A program made the translations under genes and the position numbers. 64,000 nucleotides of DNA, taken from assembly GCA_934167665.1 (NCBI GenBank), contig CAKPLN010000001.1:1-64000 (forward strand), read 5' to 3'. Shown here piece by piece: positions 1 to 7,877 of this stretch. A model generated the notes under the pieces. That model was not told the origin of the DNA. It saw only the letters and a program-made list of their open reading frames with translations, and did no database searches. The DNA comes from an uncultured Bacilli bacterium. GTDB taxonomy: Bacteria > Bacillota_I > Bacilli_A > RF39 > UBA660. Numbering within the stretch: the stretch's first letter is position 1; the number at the start of each line of letters is the position of its first letter.

Positions 1-139
1 GTTCTGGTGGACCTAGCGGAGGTTCTGGTGGACCTAGCGGAGGTTCTGGTGGACCTAGCGGAGGTTCTGGTGGACCTGGCGGAGGTTCTGGCGGAGGTTC
101 TGGTGGACCTGGCGGAGGTTCTGGTGGACCTGGCGGAAA
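1..139 (+). repeat. In-frame 21-bp tandem repeats encoding GSGGPSG
   Basis: Six to seven near-perfect 21-bp units (ggttctggtggacctagcgga and variants with ggc for agc, one shortened unit) run from the window edge to about 139. They stay in frame and encode a flexible Gly/Ser/Pro linker. Such perfect repeats can change copy number by slippage, so the length probably varies between strains; the true extent lies outside the window. Confidence 0.9.
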
Positions 140-2111
140 TACAACTACAAAACTAACAACTCAAAAAGATGCTCTTGGCGGTGAAACAAAAATCTGGGAA
201 ACTACGGATGTAAATGGAAAAGTAACACAGAGAATAGTAGAGGGACCAACTGGTAAAACAACACAAACTGATTATACATACAGAACAGATACTAATGGAA
301 ATACAGTTAAAGAAACAGTATCACAGACACATGGTGGTAAGAATGATATCGCAGCCCATGTATCATCACGTGAAACTATTGATGCCAGTGGAAATGTTAC
401 AAGTAAAGAAGTCTTTGATGCCAATGGTAACAGTAAATACACACAACAAATGACAAGAAATGGCAACGAAGTAAAAACAGATACAACATTTGCCGATGGA
501 AGAACATCCAGCAAAAAAGTAACTACTTCAGTCGATAATGGAAAAACAATTAAAGATATTGAAGTAGCAGATGCCTCAGGTGGTACTACAAGAACAAGAG
601 TTACTGATACAGTTGACGCCGCAGGTAATAAAACACAAGTAGAATCTTTAAAAACAGGATATAATGATCAAAATAACAAGAGTATCACATCTACTGTTGA
701 ATATGATGCTACAGGACATGTAAAAAATAAGGATATAGGAATGACAGAGGCTGTAGTTAATAAGAGAGGAAAAACAGTATTTGAACAGAGCAGAAAAACA
801 GTAGAATACGAAAATAATAATGGCACAACGAGAAAAGTAACAACTGACTTTGGTCCAAAGAAAAAAGATGTAGAAATAAATATTAAACAAAGAGCAGATG
901 CTAATAGTGATACTAAAATAGTTGCCGAAAAGAAATATAAAGATCTTAACATAGCTGAAAAAGAATATGTTAGAGAACAATCTAAAAAATATATGAAAGC
1001 AGAGAGTGGCAAAGGATTTAATAAATACTCAGAGGCTGGTAGGGGTGAACTTGCAGATAGATATACAAGAGAGCTAGCCTTAAAAGAAGGTAAAATGACT
1101 CCAGAAATTAGAACTCGTGCCGAAGAAATGGCTGATAGTGTATTAGGAAGCAAAATACCAGGCTTTAACAGCACAAATAGAGCTGGTAAAGAAGCTCTTA
1201 GACAAGAAGGAATATCAGACGGAATGGAAAAATTAATTGACAATCCATTATCTAAAACTGATACGTTAATATATGGAGGTAAAGCAATTGCTAGAAAAGC
1301 AGCCACAGGATTAGGAATTGGTTTAGGTGGATTAGGTGCAATAGGTGCTGTTGGAAATGCTATAAATGCAGGAGGTAGCACACCGCCATATCAAACACTT
1401 CCACCTACAACAGAACCAACAACTCCAACCCCACCTACAAGTGGGCCATATCCAGGGCCAAGTCCTAGCCCATATCCATCAGGTGGCGACGACGGTAATA
1501 ATGGTGGTGGCGATGATGGTGGCAATGATAACACACCAGATACTACACCAATTACCACACCAGATACTACTCCACCTACAATCCCAGGGGATAACGGCAA
1601 TAATAATTCAGGTGGAAATAACCAAGGCTGGAATAACTCAAACGGTGGTTATGAACCAAATCCAGACGAAAGCCTAGATAAGGATGATCCTAATAATGGA
1701 GATTTGAGCGATGAAGATAAATTACCTGATGACGATAATTTAGATGATATAGAAGATGATAGTATTTATACCATTCCAACAATAACTAATACAGATAAAA
1801 AAGTAACAAAAGATGGTATAAACGCTATTCCAATACTTGCCGGATTAGGCTTAGCAGCAGCCGCCGGAGTTGGAGCTAAGATATATATGGACAACAAGAA
1901 GAATAACGACAATGGCGAAGAAGAGTATGACGATGAATTCCAAAGTGATTCAGACTATATGAGTGATTCGGATTTTGATACGTTATATTCACAAGACAGT
2001 GATTTAATTGCTGATGATTGGAAAGAAGAAAGTGCTCCACAAGAGGGTGACGAAAGTCTGGATTATGAGAAACCAAGTTTCTATAGTGATACATTAGGAG
2101 AGGAGATTTAG
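3..2111 (+). CDS. Large repetitive surface protein, C-terminally anchored (5' partial)
   Basis: The reading frame is open from the window edge (first full codon at position 3), so the N-terminus and any signal sequence lie upstream. The visible 702 residues begin with Gly/Ser/Pro heptad repeats (GSGGPSG), continue with Thr-rich, beta-type DANGN/DASGN-like segments resembling wall or RHS-type repeats, then a helical stretch (roughly residues 290-410), a Gly-rich hydrophobic segment, a Pro/Thr/Gly/Asp-rich linker, and a C-terminal hydrophobic segment (NAIPILAGLGL..., about codons at 1828-1890) followed by basic residues and a very acidic tail. The same anchor occurs in the protein ending at 4704. 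No LPXTG motif is visible. By the positive-inside rule the acidic tail would be cytoplasmic and the repeats outside. Probably an adhesin or secretion-associated surface protein; function not known. Confidence 0.75.
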   Translation, partial: SGGPSGGSGGPSGGSGGPSGGSGGPGGGSGGGSGGPGGGSGGPGGNTTTKLTTQKDALGGETKIWETTDVNGKVTQRIVEGPTGKTTQTDYTYRTDTNGNTVKETVSQTHGGKNDIAAHVSSRETIDASGNVTSKEVFDANGNSKYTQQMTRNGNEVKTDTTFADGRTSSKKVTTSVDNGKTIKDIEVADASGGTTRTRVTDTVDAAGNKTQVESLKTGYNDQNNKSITSTVEYDATGHVKNKDIGMTEAVVNKRGKTVFEQSRKTVEYENNNGTTRKVTTDFGPKKKDVEINIKQRADANSDTKIVAEKKYKDLNIAEKEYVREQSKKYMKAESGKGFNKYSEAGRGELADRYTRELALKEGKMTPEIRTRAEEMADSVLGSKIPGFNSTNRAGKEALRQEGISDGMEKLIDNPLSKTDTLIYGGKAIARKAATGLGIGLGGLGAIGAVGNAINAGGSTPPYQTLPPTTEPTTPTPPTSGPYPGPSPSPYPSGGDDGNNGGGDDGGNDNTPDTTPITTPDTTPPTIPGDNGNNNSGGNNQGWNNSNGGYEPNPDESLDKDDPNNGDLSDEDKLPDDDNLDDIEDDSIYTIPTITNTDKKVTKDGINAIPILAGLGLAAAAGVGAKIYMDNKKNNDNGEEEYDDEFQSDSDYMSDSDFDTLYSQDSDLIADDWKEESAPQEGDESLDYEKPSFYSDTLGEEI

Positions 2112-2142
2112 GGTAACACCTAAAAATATGTAGGAAATAAAT

Positions 2143-2478
2143 ATGAAAGAGAGATTTTTACCAATAGGCACCGTAGTAATGTTAAACGGTGGAACAAAAG
2201 AAGTAATGATTACAAGTTATTGCATCTTTCCAACCAATGAAGAATACAAAGACGGAGAAATAAAAAAAGCCGAAAGAAAAATGTATGAATATGGTGGCTG
2301 CACATATCCAGAAGGAATGATAAATAGTAATTTAATTTGTGCATTCAACCATGATCAAATAGCAGAAGTTTTATATATGGGATATGAAACTGATAAACAA
2401 AAAGAACTATCAAAGGTTTTAAATGATGGTTATGAAACATACAAAGAAAAATATGAGAGTGAAGGAACTATAGAATAG
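2143..2478 (+). CDS. DUF4176 family protein (type VII secretion-associated)
   Basis: A 111-residue soluble protein. It matches the DUF4176 pattern: N-terminal LPIGTVVMLNGGTKEVMI, a central YEYGGCTYPEG segment, and FNHDQIAEVLYMGY near the C-terminus. In other Firmicutes, DUF4176 genes lie beside WXG100/LXG genes of type VII (Esx) secretion loci; their biochemical role is not established. Here it sits between two large anchored surface proteins and just upstream of a WXG100-like small protein, which fits that context. The ATG at 2143 is 31 bp after the previous stop, with only a weak ribosome site (aggaaat). The stop codon lies inside the terminator hairpin. Confidence 0.75.
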   Translation: MKERFLPIGTVVMLNGGTKEVMITSYCIFPTNEEYKDGEIKKAERKMYEYGGCTYPEGMINSNLICAFNHDQIAEVLYMGYETDKQKELSKVLNDGYETYKEKYESEGTIE

Positions 2479-2492
2479 TTCCTTTTCTCTTT
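2464..2492 (+). terminator. Rho-independent terminator overlapping the DUF4176 stop
   Basis: Stem ggaactat / atagttcc with a 3-nt loop, followed by a T-rich run (ttttctcttt). The stop codon lies in the 3' arm. Confidence 0.7.
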
Positions 2493-2496
2493 AATT

Positions 2497-2551
2497 GGTA
2501 ATGATGCTAATACTGAAGATGGTGTTTCCCCCAGCTTTTAGAATTGCGTAA
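2497..2551 (+). pseudogene. Frameshifted C-terminal remnant of a DUF6273/pilin-type protein
   Basis: Reading from 2497 gives GNDANTEDGVSPSF then a stop at 2539. Skipping one T of the tttt run at 2536-2539 restores RIA plus a stop at 2549-2551. GVSPSFRIA-stop matches the end of the intact protein at 28535 (GVSPAFRIA-stop). The rest of the gene is gone and a terminator lies just upstream, so this is the scar of a lost paralogue. The rest of the gap 2552-2762 contains only an A/T-rich segment and a second terminator. Confidence 0.6.
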
Positions 2552-2623
2552 CTGTAAATATAGGCAATATATTGCATAGTTTAAAATTACAGTCATTTTA
2601 TTCAACATTAAAACAATAAGATA

Positions 2624-2649
2624 GCATTGGTAATATCCAATGCTTTTTT
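2624..2649 (+). terminator. Rho-independent terminator (orphan)
   Basis: Perfect 7-bp stem gcattgg / ccaatgc, loop taatat, followed by six Ts. No intact gene lies directly before it; it probably ended the lost DUF6273 gene whose remnant is at 2497-2551. Confidence 0.75.
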
Positions 2650-2762
2650 ATAAAATATATTGCCTCGATTTTTACCTATAAATCACTTGTTTAAATCAAG
2701 AAAAAATATTAAAATATAAATGTAAAATATAATAATAGATAATAGAAGAAAGGGTGTATTTT

Positions 2763-3077
2763 ATGCAAGATGTTGATTTAGGTATGGTATCAGCTGGGTG
2801 TGAGACAATAGATAGTGCCATTGATAGATTTAGTGATGTAAAGACAAAAATGATAGAAGCTTTCACACTTCTTGATCAAAACCATTTGAGGTTTGGTGAT
2901 ATAAATTCATCATTATCTAGTCAATTAGAAGAACTAGCCGATCAAACTATTAAGTGTAGTGTAATGAATGAGGGAGTAACCGCAACTATAAGGGCAAATG
3001 CTCAAAGACAACATGAGCAGTACTTAGCATGGCTAGCAGCGCAAAGAGAACAATATAATGACACAAAAAAGGTCTAA
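2763..3077 (+). CDS. Small helical WXG100-like protein
   Basis: A 104-residue, entirely helical protein without signal peptide. Its size, helix-turn-helix layout and position before a large substrate-like gene recall WXG100/LXG-partner proteins of type VII secretion, although no canonical W-x-G is present (the turn region holds NHLRFGD). The start is taken as ATG 2763, about 9 nt after an AAAGGG ribosome site; an in-frame GTG at 2754 overlaps that site and is less likely. It lies 25 bp upstream of the next gene and is probably co-transcribed and co-secreted with it. The assignment is structural inference. Confidence 0.5.
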   Translation: MQDVDLGMVSAGCETIDSAIDRFSDVKTKMIEAFTLLDQNHLRFGDINSSLSSQLEELADQTIKCSVMNEGVTATIRANAQRQHEQYLAWLAAQREQYNDTKKV

Positions 3078-3102
3078 GCATTAAAAGAGGGGAGCAAAAA
3101 AG

Positions 3103-4704
3103 ATGAATGATGACAATCAAATAATATATATACCGGCCTACGTAGAAGAAGGGGTCGATTTATTATCTAGTATAAAACGTGACCTAGAGGATATAGAAGA
3201 TGATATTAATAGTGGACTAAAGAAAATTAATAATTCTGGATATACAGGAGAAATTCCCTATATAAACAAAGGTGAAGAAGTAGCAACCGCAACAGCTGCT
3301 ATGCAAGATACTATTAAAGTTATAACTAGTGAATTAAAAAAGTATAGTAGAGGAAAGTATATTTTACCAAGTGATGCAATAATTGTCGCTAATGCTGATA
3401 CTATTTCTAAATATAGATTGAAAAATTATAACGTTACTTATTCATTAGATGAATATAAACAGCTAAATGTTGTTAAACCAAAATGGTCTAGTAACTACCT
3501 TTTAGCAGCAGCTGGAACTAACTGTTATTATGGCGCCGACGGACGTTACGTAAAAGAAACTTGGTGTGACCTAGATCCAACATCACTTGTTGGATATATG
3601 AAGAAAGAAGGAATTGACTTAGACTTTTGGATCAGAGATGACGGAGTTTATATGTATGGTGATTATGTCATGGTAGCAGCTGATATTCCTCATATGGATG
3701 GAACTCAGCAAGAAGCCGAATACCGTAAAGGTGATCTTGTAGAAACAAGCCTTGGTACCGGAATGGTTGTTGACTTATGTGGAATGGCTGAAAGCGTAAG
3801 AAAGGGTGAATTTGCCGGAGGAAGATTTGCCGATGTAGATGTTTGGTATGACATTTATACTGCCTGGAATGTTAATGGGACTTATAACCATCTAGGAAAT
3901 TGTACTGACCCTAATTGTACAAATGCTGCTCATAACACGCCAAATGTCCTACTTAAACCAAAAACAGATGGTTCTACTTGGCAACCAAATGCTCTTTCAA
4001 CACCAAGAGTAGCAGCTCTAGAAAAAGGATTGGCTCAAACTGCGAAAGCAACAACTCCACCAACAACATCACCTGCTACAATTGTACCGTTAACAACACC
4101 TCCTTCATATAACCCATCATATCCTACAACGCCATCTGCAACCCCTGTCAATAATCCTAATTATTATCCATCAACTCCAACTTCAGCTCCTACCACACCA
4201 AGACTTAATCCTACAACTCCACCAACAACTCCTATAACGAGCCCAGCACCAATAACAACACCTAATCCAACAGCTCCAACTTCAGCTCCTATAAATTATC
4301 CAGCCTCTAACCCTTATCAAACAAACCCAACAACAGCTCCTATAACTGAGCCAATTACTACTCCTGAGACAACAGCGCCTATAACCACAACACCAACGAC
4401 TTCTATTGAAGATGATCCTACAGTAACTCCAATTCCAGCCCCAGTTGGTGTAAGTCAATATAAAAGTAAGTTTAATGCTGTCCCTATACTTGCGGGTTTA
4501 GGTCTATTAACAGCTGCTGGAGTAGGAACAAAAGTTTATCTTGATAACAAAAAAAATAATACTATCGAAGATAATAAAGAAACCGAAAACTATGATGAGT
4601 TTGAAGAACTAGGAACAAAAGATAGTGATTTTTACTATCCAGATGATGAAGAAGAGAATGAAGTAGAAGACGAGGGTGATTACATAACTCCTTATAAATC
4701 GTAG
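3103..4704 (+). CDS. Type VII cargo-like anchored surface protein, 3D-like central domain
   Basis: 533 residues, no classical signal peptide. Residues 1-85 are helical (WXG/LXG-like hairpin). Residues about 130-270 form a globular domain whose motifs (YVMVAAD, GTGMVVDLCGMA, DVDVWYDIYTAW) resemble the 3D double-psi barrel domain of cell-wall proteins, with three conserved-looking aspartates; this match is tentative. A Cys-rich CTDPNCTNAAH segment follows, then a 140-residue Thr/Pro-rich linker, the anchor NAVPILAGLGLLTAAGVG shared with the protein ending at 2111, a lysine-rich flank and an acidic tail. The ribosome site AGAGGGGAG precedes the ATG. It sits in one unit with the WXG100-like gene. 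Probably a wall-spanning or wall-active protein. Confidence 0.6.
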   Translation: MNDDNQIIYIPAYVEEGVDLLSSIKRDLEDIEDDINSGLKKINNSGYTGEIPYINKGEEVATATAAMQDTIKVITSELKKYSRGKYILPSDAIIVANADTISKYRLKNYNVTYSLDEYKQLNVVKPKWSSNYLLAAAGTNCYYGADGRYVKETWCDLDPTSLVGYMKKEGIDLDFWIRDDGVYMYGDYVMVAADIPHMDGTQQEAEYRKGDLVETSLGTGMVVDLCGMAESVRKGEFAGGRFADVDVWYDIYTAWNVNGTYNHLGNCTDPNCTNAAHNTPNVLLKPKTDGSTWQPNALSTPRVAALEKGLAQTAKATTPPTTSPATIVPLTTPPSYNPSYPTTPSATPVNNPNYYPSTPTSAPTTPRLNPTTPPTTPITSPAPITTPNPTAPTSAPINYPASNPYQTNPTTAPITEPITTPETTAPITTTPTTSIEDDPTVTPIPAPVGVSQYKSKFNAVPILAGLGLLTAAGVGTKVYLDNKKNNTIEDNKETENYDEFEELGTKDSDFYYPDDEEENEVEDEGDYITPYKS

Positions 4705-4739
4705 AAACAGACACTATAAATTTAAATTTAACCACAATA

Positions 4740-4787
4740 AAAATCAGTTATTAATGCCATACAAAAAGCATCTCTAACTGATTTTTT
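4740..4787. terminator. Bidirectional terminator between convergent genes
   Basis: Inverted repeat aaatcagtta / taactgattt with a 24-nt loop that contains a smaller atgc/gcat hairpin. T-rich on both outer sides, and located between the surface-protein gene and rodA on the opposite strand. Confidence 0.65.
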
Positions 4788-5913
4788 ATTTGTACTTATA
4801 TTTCTTTTCTTTTTCTGAAGATATATTAAGAAGAAATCCTACTATCAACATATATGAAAGTAAACTTGAACCACCATACGATATAAATGGTAATGTTATA
4901 CCAGTAATTGGTAATAATCCAACTGTCATACCAATATTTTGTATTTGTTGAAATAAGAGCATTCCAACTATCCCACCTAAAATATACTTATCATTATCAT
5001 TTAATTTTCTTTTACCTAACTTAATAATGTTAAAATCAAAATAAATAATCAATCCTAATAAAATAACTACTCCAATAAATCCAAAATTAGAAGCAAATAC
5101 TGCAAATATAAAATCTGTTGAAGATTCAGGAAAATAAATAGGTGTTTTATTAAAACCATGTCCAAATAAGCCAGCTGATCCAATAGCAGCTAAAGCATTC
5201 TCAAGTTGTAATCCAGAACCACTTCTCCAATCAAATAGTCTATCTAAGCGATAGAAAATAGAAGTACCAAAGATTTTTATAAATAACTCTTTTTTAAAAA
5301 AATAAATGCCTAGTAAACTTCCTAATAAGACAACCAAACAACAAAATCCTATTAAAAACCACCGTATTCTAATACCAGATATAAACATCATAACTAAGTA
5401 AATAACAAAATAAATTATAACTGCCCCTGTATCTGGTTGCATAAAAGTAAGAAGAGAAGGAACAAGCACTATAAAAAATGTTTTTAAAATAAAAATAAAT
5501 TCTTCTTTAAGAGTAGGATTTTTATATTTACTTCTAAAATCATGAATCATTACTGAAAGCTGTAACATTATAAATATTTTCATAAATTCACTTGGTTGAA
5601 TACTACCAACTCCAGGAATACTAAACCAACATCTACTATTATTAATAGGTGTTCCAAAGAACAACAATAATACTAATGAGATATTTCCCAATATATATAA
5701 AATTCTAGCATAATTATAGAAATAATTATTTTTAAGTTTTAACACTACCATAACTAAAACACTACCAATTAAATACCATATAGTCTGTTTTAATGCCAAA
5801 TTACCTAAACTCTTAGAAGTATAAGTTAAAGCACTATATATTGTTACTATACTAATTAAAGCCATAAAAAATACTGGTAATAGTATTCTTAAGTTAATCT
5901 TTTTCTTTGTCAT
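4786..5913 (-). CDS. rodA: RodA/FtsW/SpoVE-family peptidoglycan polymerase (RodA type)
   Basis: 375 residues with about ten membrane segments. SEDS-family motifs are present: RCWFSIPGVGSIQPSEFMK in the fourth-helix region, QPDTGAVIIY, and the C-terminal GITLPFISYGGSSLLSYM. The extracellular motif GHGFNKTPIYFPESSTDFIF is of RodA rather than FtsW type; a separate FtsW is encoded at 45561-46700. RodA polymerises lipid II into glycan strands during elongation together with a class B PBP. It is a single-gene unit with its own extended -10 promoter (5944-5952). The ATG start has a weakly placed AAAGG ribosome site 16 nt upstream. SpoVE cannot be excluded given the coat genes nearby. Confidence 0.85.
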   Translation of the reverse strand: MTKKKINLRILLPVFFMALISIVTIYSALTYTSKSLGNLALKQTIWYLIGSVLVMVVLKLKNNYFYNYARILYILGNISLVLLLFFGTPINNSRCWFSIPGVGSIQPSEFMKIFIMLQLSVMIHDFRSKYKNPTLKEEFIFILKTFFIVLVPSLLTFMQPDTGAVIIYFVIYLVMMFISGIRIRWFLIGFCCLVVLLGSLLGIYFFKKELFIKIFGTSIFYRLDRLFDWRSGSGLQLENALAAIGSAGLFGHGFNKTPIYFPESSTDFIFAVFASNFGFIGVVILLGLIIYFDFNIIKLGKRKLNDNDKYILGGIVGMLLFQQIQNIGMTVGLLPITGITLPFISYGGSSLLSYMLIVGFLLNISSEKEKKYKYK

Positions 5914-5943
5914 AAACTTTATTTAATTCTACCTTTCATATTT

Positions 5944-5952
5944 ATTATACCA
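5944..5952 (-). promoter_or_regulatory. Extended -10 promoter for rodA
   Basis: On the minus strand the sequence tggtataat (TGn plus TATAAT) lies about 30 nt before the rodA ATG. No good -35 is visible, as is common for extended -10 promoters. Confidence 0.5.
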
Positions 5953-6058
5953 AAATTACTCAAGTTTTATATCTTCTTTTCATAAAATATAGAAAAGAAA
6001 AAAGTAAAGGAGAAAATCAATCAAAATATTCTTATAAAGATTGATTATAAAAGATAAT

Positions 6059-6382
6059 ATGAAAAAATTACCTAAAGTATTTCAAAATGAAATAAATAAA
6101 CCTATTCATAATAATAAAAAAGTTTGTTATTTAAAGTCAGAAGATGAAGAAAATAAGGTTGTTGTTGAAGAAAGTCAAAATGAAGATATTAATCTTACTT
6201 TAGATAAAATTTTTAGTGGAATAGGGTATGCTTATAATATTCCAGTAATTATAAAAACTAAGACTAAATCTTATGAAACGAGTCTTATAGCTAGGAGTAA
6301 GTTAAATGTTGTAACACTAGATAATGATGTTATAGCTATATCTGATATTTTAAGTATTACTTTAAAAAATAGTACAAAATAA
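6059..6382 (+). CDS. Hypothetical protein, possible spore-coat morphogenetic type
   Basis: A 107-residue charged protein. The last 60 residues (YNIPVIIKTKTKSYETSLIA...VIAISDILSITL) form a small beta-rich unit that recalls the C-terminal domain of CotO-like coat proteins, but the match is weak. It is convergent with two CotY/CotZ-like genes, which suggests a coat role. The ATG at 6059 is chosen; a TTG at 6041 in the same frame is possible. The AAAGGAG ribosome site (6006-6012) is far upstream, with an inverted repeat (6015-6022 / 6039-6046) between it and the ATG that could bring the two closer when folded. Confidence 0.55.
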   Translation: MKKLPKVFQNEINKPIHNNKKVCYLKSEDEENKVVVEESQNEDINLTLDKIFSGIGYAYNIPVIIKTKTKSYETSLIARSKLNVVTLDNDVIAISDILSITLKNSTK

Positions 6383-6436
6383 AAGATTGTATAAGCCGTT
6401 GATAACTCAACTTAAAGCTTTATACAATCTTTTTTA
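6382..6436. terminator. Bidirectional terminator
   Basis: Long imperfect stem aaagattgtata(a)gc / gctttatacaatcttt with one bulged A, flanked by A and T runs, between convergent genes. Confidence 0.75.
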
Positions 6437-6437
6437 T

Positions 6438-6839
6438 TTAGCATATTTCAATGAATGTATCAGCATGACATTTAATAGCTCCAACACAGTTTAAATCTAT
6501 TGTAAAGAATTCATTTGTTCCAACATAAGTTGCTTCTTCAGTATTATAATATAGTATTCTACAAGTAGCACAACATTCATCTAAAGATTCAATACGAAAT
6601 ACTGTTGATTCACTAGTTGTATCATTAATAGTGTATGGGAAACTCCATGCCTCTCCTGTACAACAATTATATAATGTAATAGGTCTTGTGTTATAGCAAA
6701 CAGTATTAGATATAGGACCTAAAAATGGTTTATCACAACCAGCATGACAACAATTATCAAAGTCCTGTTTTTGTAGTAATAAAATCTTTTTTAATAATTC
6801 AGCAATACATCCACAACTCTTTTGTGTATCTCCACACAT
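6438..6839 (-). CDS. Spore coat protein, CotY/CotZ/ExsY-like
   Basis: 133 residues with 14 cysteines. It shows the CotY/CotZ pattern: C-rich N-terminus with a helical leader, a CDKPFLGPISN motif, FRIESLDECCATCRIL, and the closing F(F)TIDLNC.GAIKC element that corresponds to the conserved VDLxCFCAIQC of CotZ/ExsY. In Bacillus these proteins crosslink through disulfides into the insoluble coat crust or exosporium base. The AAGGGAGG ribosome site gives a secure ATG. It is the second gene of a two-gene unit with its paralogue at 6855-7235 (15-bp gap). Mother-cell sigma control would be expected, but no promoter was recognised. Confidence 0.8.
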   Translation of the reverse strand: MCGDTQKSCGCIAELLKKILLLQKQDFDNCCHAGCDKPFLGPISNTVCYNTRPITLYNCCTGEAWSFPYTINDTTSESTVFRIESLDECCATCRILYYNTEEATYVGTNEFFTIDLNCVGAIKCHADTFIEIC

Positions 6840-6854
6840 AATAATACCTCCCTT

Positions 6855-7235
6855 CTATAAATTTGAAACAACTGTGTCTATTATGCATTTAATAGCACAG
6901 ATACATTTCAAATTAACTGTTATAAAATTATTAGTAGAAATATAGTTACCATTAACCAATCTAAGTACCCTTAATGTAACACATTCATCTTCAACTTTTT
7001 CTACTCTAAATAAAGAACTAACTTCATCTTCATCCCCATCAGTATAATTACTACTTAGTAGAGTACCATTTTTAGTATATAAAGTAATAACCCTTGTATT
7101 ATAACAAATATTATTAGTTGTTGGTCCTAAGAAAGGTCTACTACAACCATCTTCTAAACATTTTCCACTCCTTGAGTTTTCTTGTAATAGAGAAATTAGT
7201 TTCAACAAATTCTTAATACAGTAATTACTCCTCAT
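6855..7235 (-). CDS. Spore coat protein, CotY/CotZ/ExsY-like (paralogue)
   Basis: 126 residues, paralogous to the downstream gene: CSRPFLGPTTNNICYNTRVITLY, FRVEKVEDECVTLRVL, and the closing ITVNLKCICAIKC. It has fewer cysteines than its neighbour. The start is taken at ATG 7235, preceded by AGAGGTGGAG; the in-frame GTG at 7244 lies within that ribosome site. The pair gives the region a sporulation flavour. No sigma-E/K consensus could be assigned with confidence in the A/T-rich upstream region. Confidence 0.78.
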   Translation of the reverse strand: MRSNYCIKNLLKLISLLQENSRSGKCLEDGCSRPFLGPTTNNICYNTRVITLYTKNGTLLSSNYTDGDEDEVSSLFRVEKVEDECVTLRVLRLVNGNYISTNNFITVNLKCICAIKCIIDTVVSNL

Positions 7236-7475
7236 AGTCTCCACCTCTTTATTCTTTCTAATATAAAGTATTCTAAACTAATCTTTTTGTGTTTATAAAT
7301 ACCTATATAATCTTATGTTATTTTACATAAATTAATATCTTTCTTTTTATTTTCATTTATTATATAATAATATTAATAGTCCAAAGGAAAAAGAAACATA
7401 TAAACTTTGACTGTTTATATAATTAATTTAGAAAGGAATTAGTTAATATTAAAAATATTAATTATATGTGCTAGA

Positions 7476-7781
7476 ATGGAATACTTAATAATAGTAATAA
7501 TCTTAATAATAGTTTTATTAGCGATCTTAAAAGCTAATAAAAAAGATGCTAGTCTTGATTTTAATAAATTAGTTGAATTACTAGGTGGTAAAGATAATAT
7601 CATTTCAACAGAAACAAATTTATCTAGATTTAAAGTTACTTTAAAAGATATTAGTAAAGCTAATAAAGAAGGCATTCAAAAACTAGGAGCTAAGGGAATT
7701 GTAGAAATAGATAATCAATTAAAAATAATTTTAGGCTCTGAATCTAAACAATTAAAAAAATATATTGATGAAATAAAATAG
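7476..7781 (+). CDS. Membrane-anchored PTS EIIB-like domain without the active cysteine
   Basis: 101 residues. Residues 2-19 form one membrane helix. Residues about 28-95 match the glucose-family EIIB fold: LLGGKDNI, the loop that normally reads CxTRLR, VTLKD, LGAKGIVEIDNQLKIILG, and a closing helix. The phosphorylatable cysteine is replaced by Asn48 (TNLSRFKV), so phosphate relay cannot work the usual way. No EIIC or other PTS gene is adjacent. It is probably a sensory or structural relic. The ribosome site AAAGGA (7432-7437) is separated from the ATG by a hairpin (7443-7461). Confidence 0.7.
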   Translation: MEYLIIVIILIIVLLAILKANKKDASLDFNKLVELLGGKDNIISTETNLSRFKVTLKDISKANKEGIQKLGAKGIVEIDNQLKIILGSESKQLKKYIDEIK

Positions 7782-7783
7782 GC

Positions 7784-7807
7784 TCTTCATTAGAAGAGTT
7801 TTTTCTT
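7784..7807 (+). terminator. Rho-independent terminator
   Basis: Stem ctcttc / gaagag with loop atta, followed by a TTTTTTC run, just after the EIIB-like gene. Confidence 0.75.
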
Positions 7808-7877
7808 TATTATTTTTAATAAATATCACCATCACTTATCATAAATAAGCTAAATTAAAATATATTTATATTGGTAG

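Noticed and set aside
1..139. Possible CRISPR-like or minisatellite array
   Set aside because: The 21-bp repeats are contiguous without spacers and stay in frame, encoding a Gly/Ser/Pro linker of a long protein.
668..1381. Long minus-strand reading frame opposite the first surface protein
   Set aside because: Composition is the mirror of the repetitive coding strand, with no ribosome site and no recognisable protein motif.
2143..4704. Complete type VII secretion system
   Set aside because: Only cargo-type and accessory genes are visible; no EssC/YukB ATPase, EsaA or EssB is in the window.
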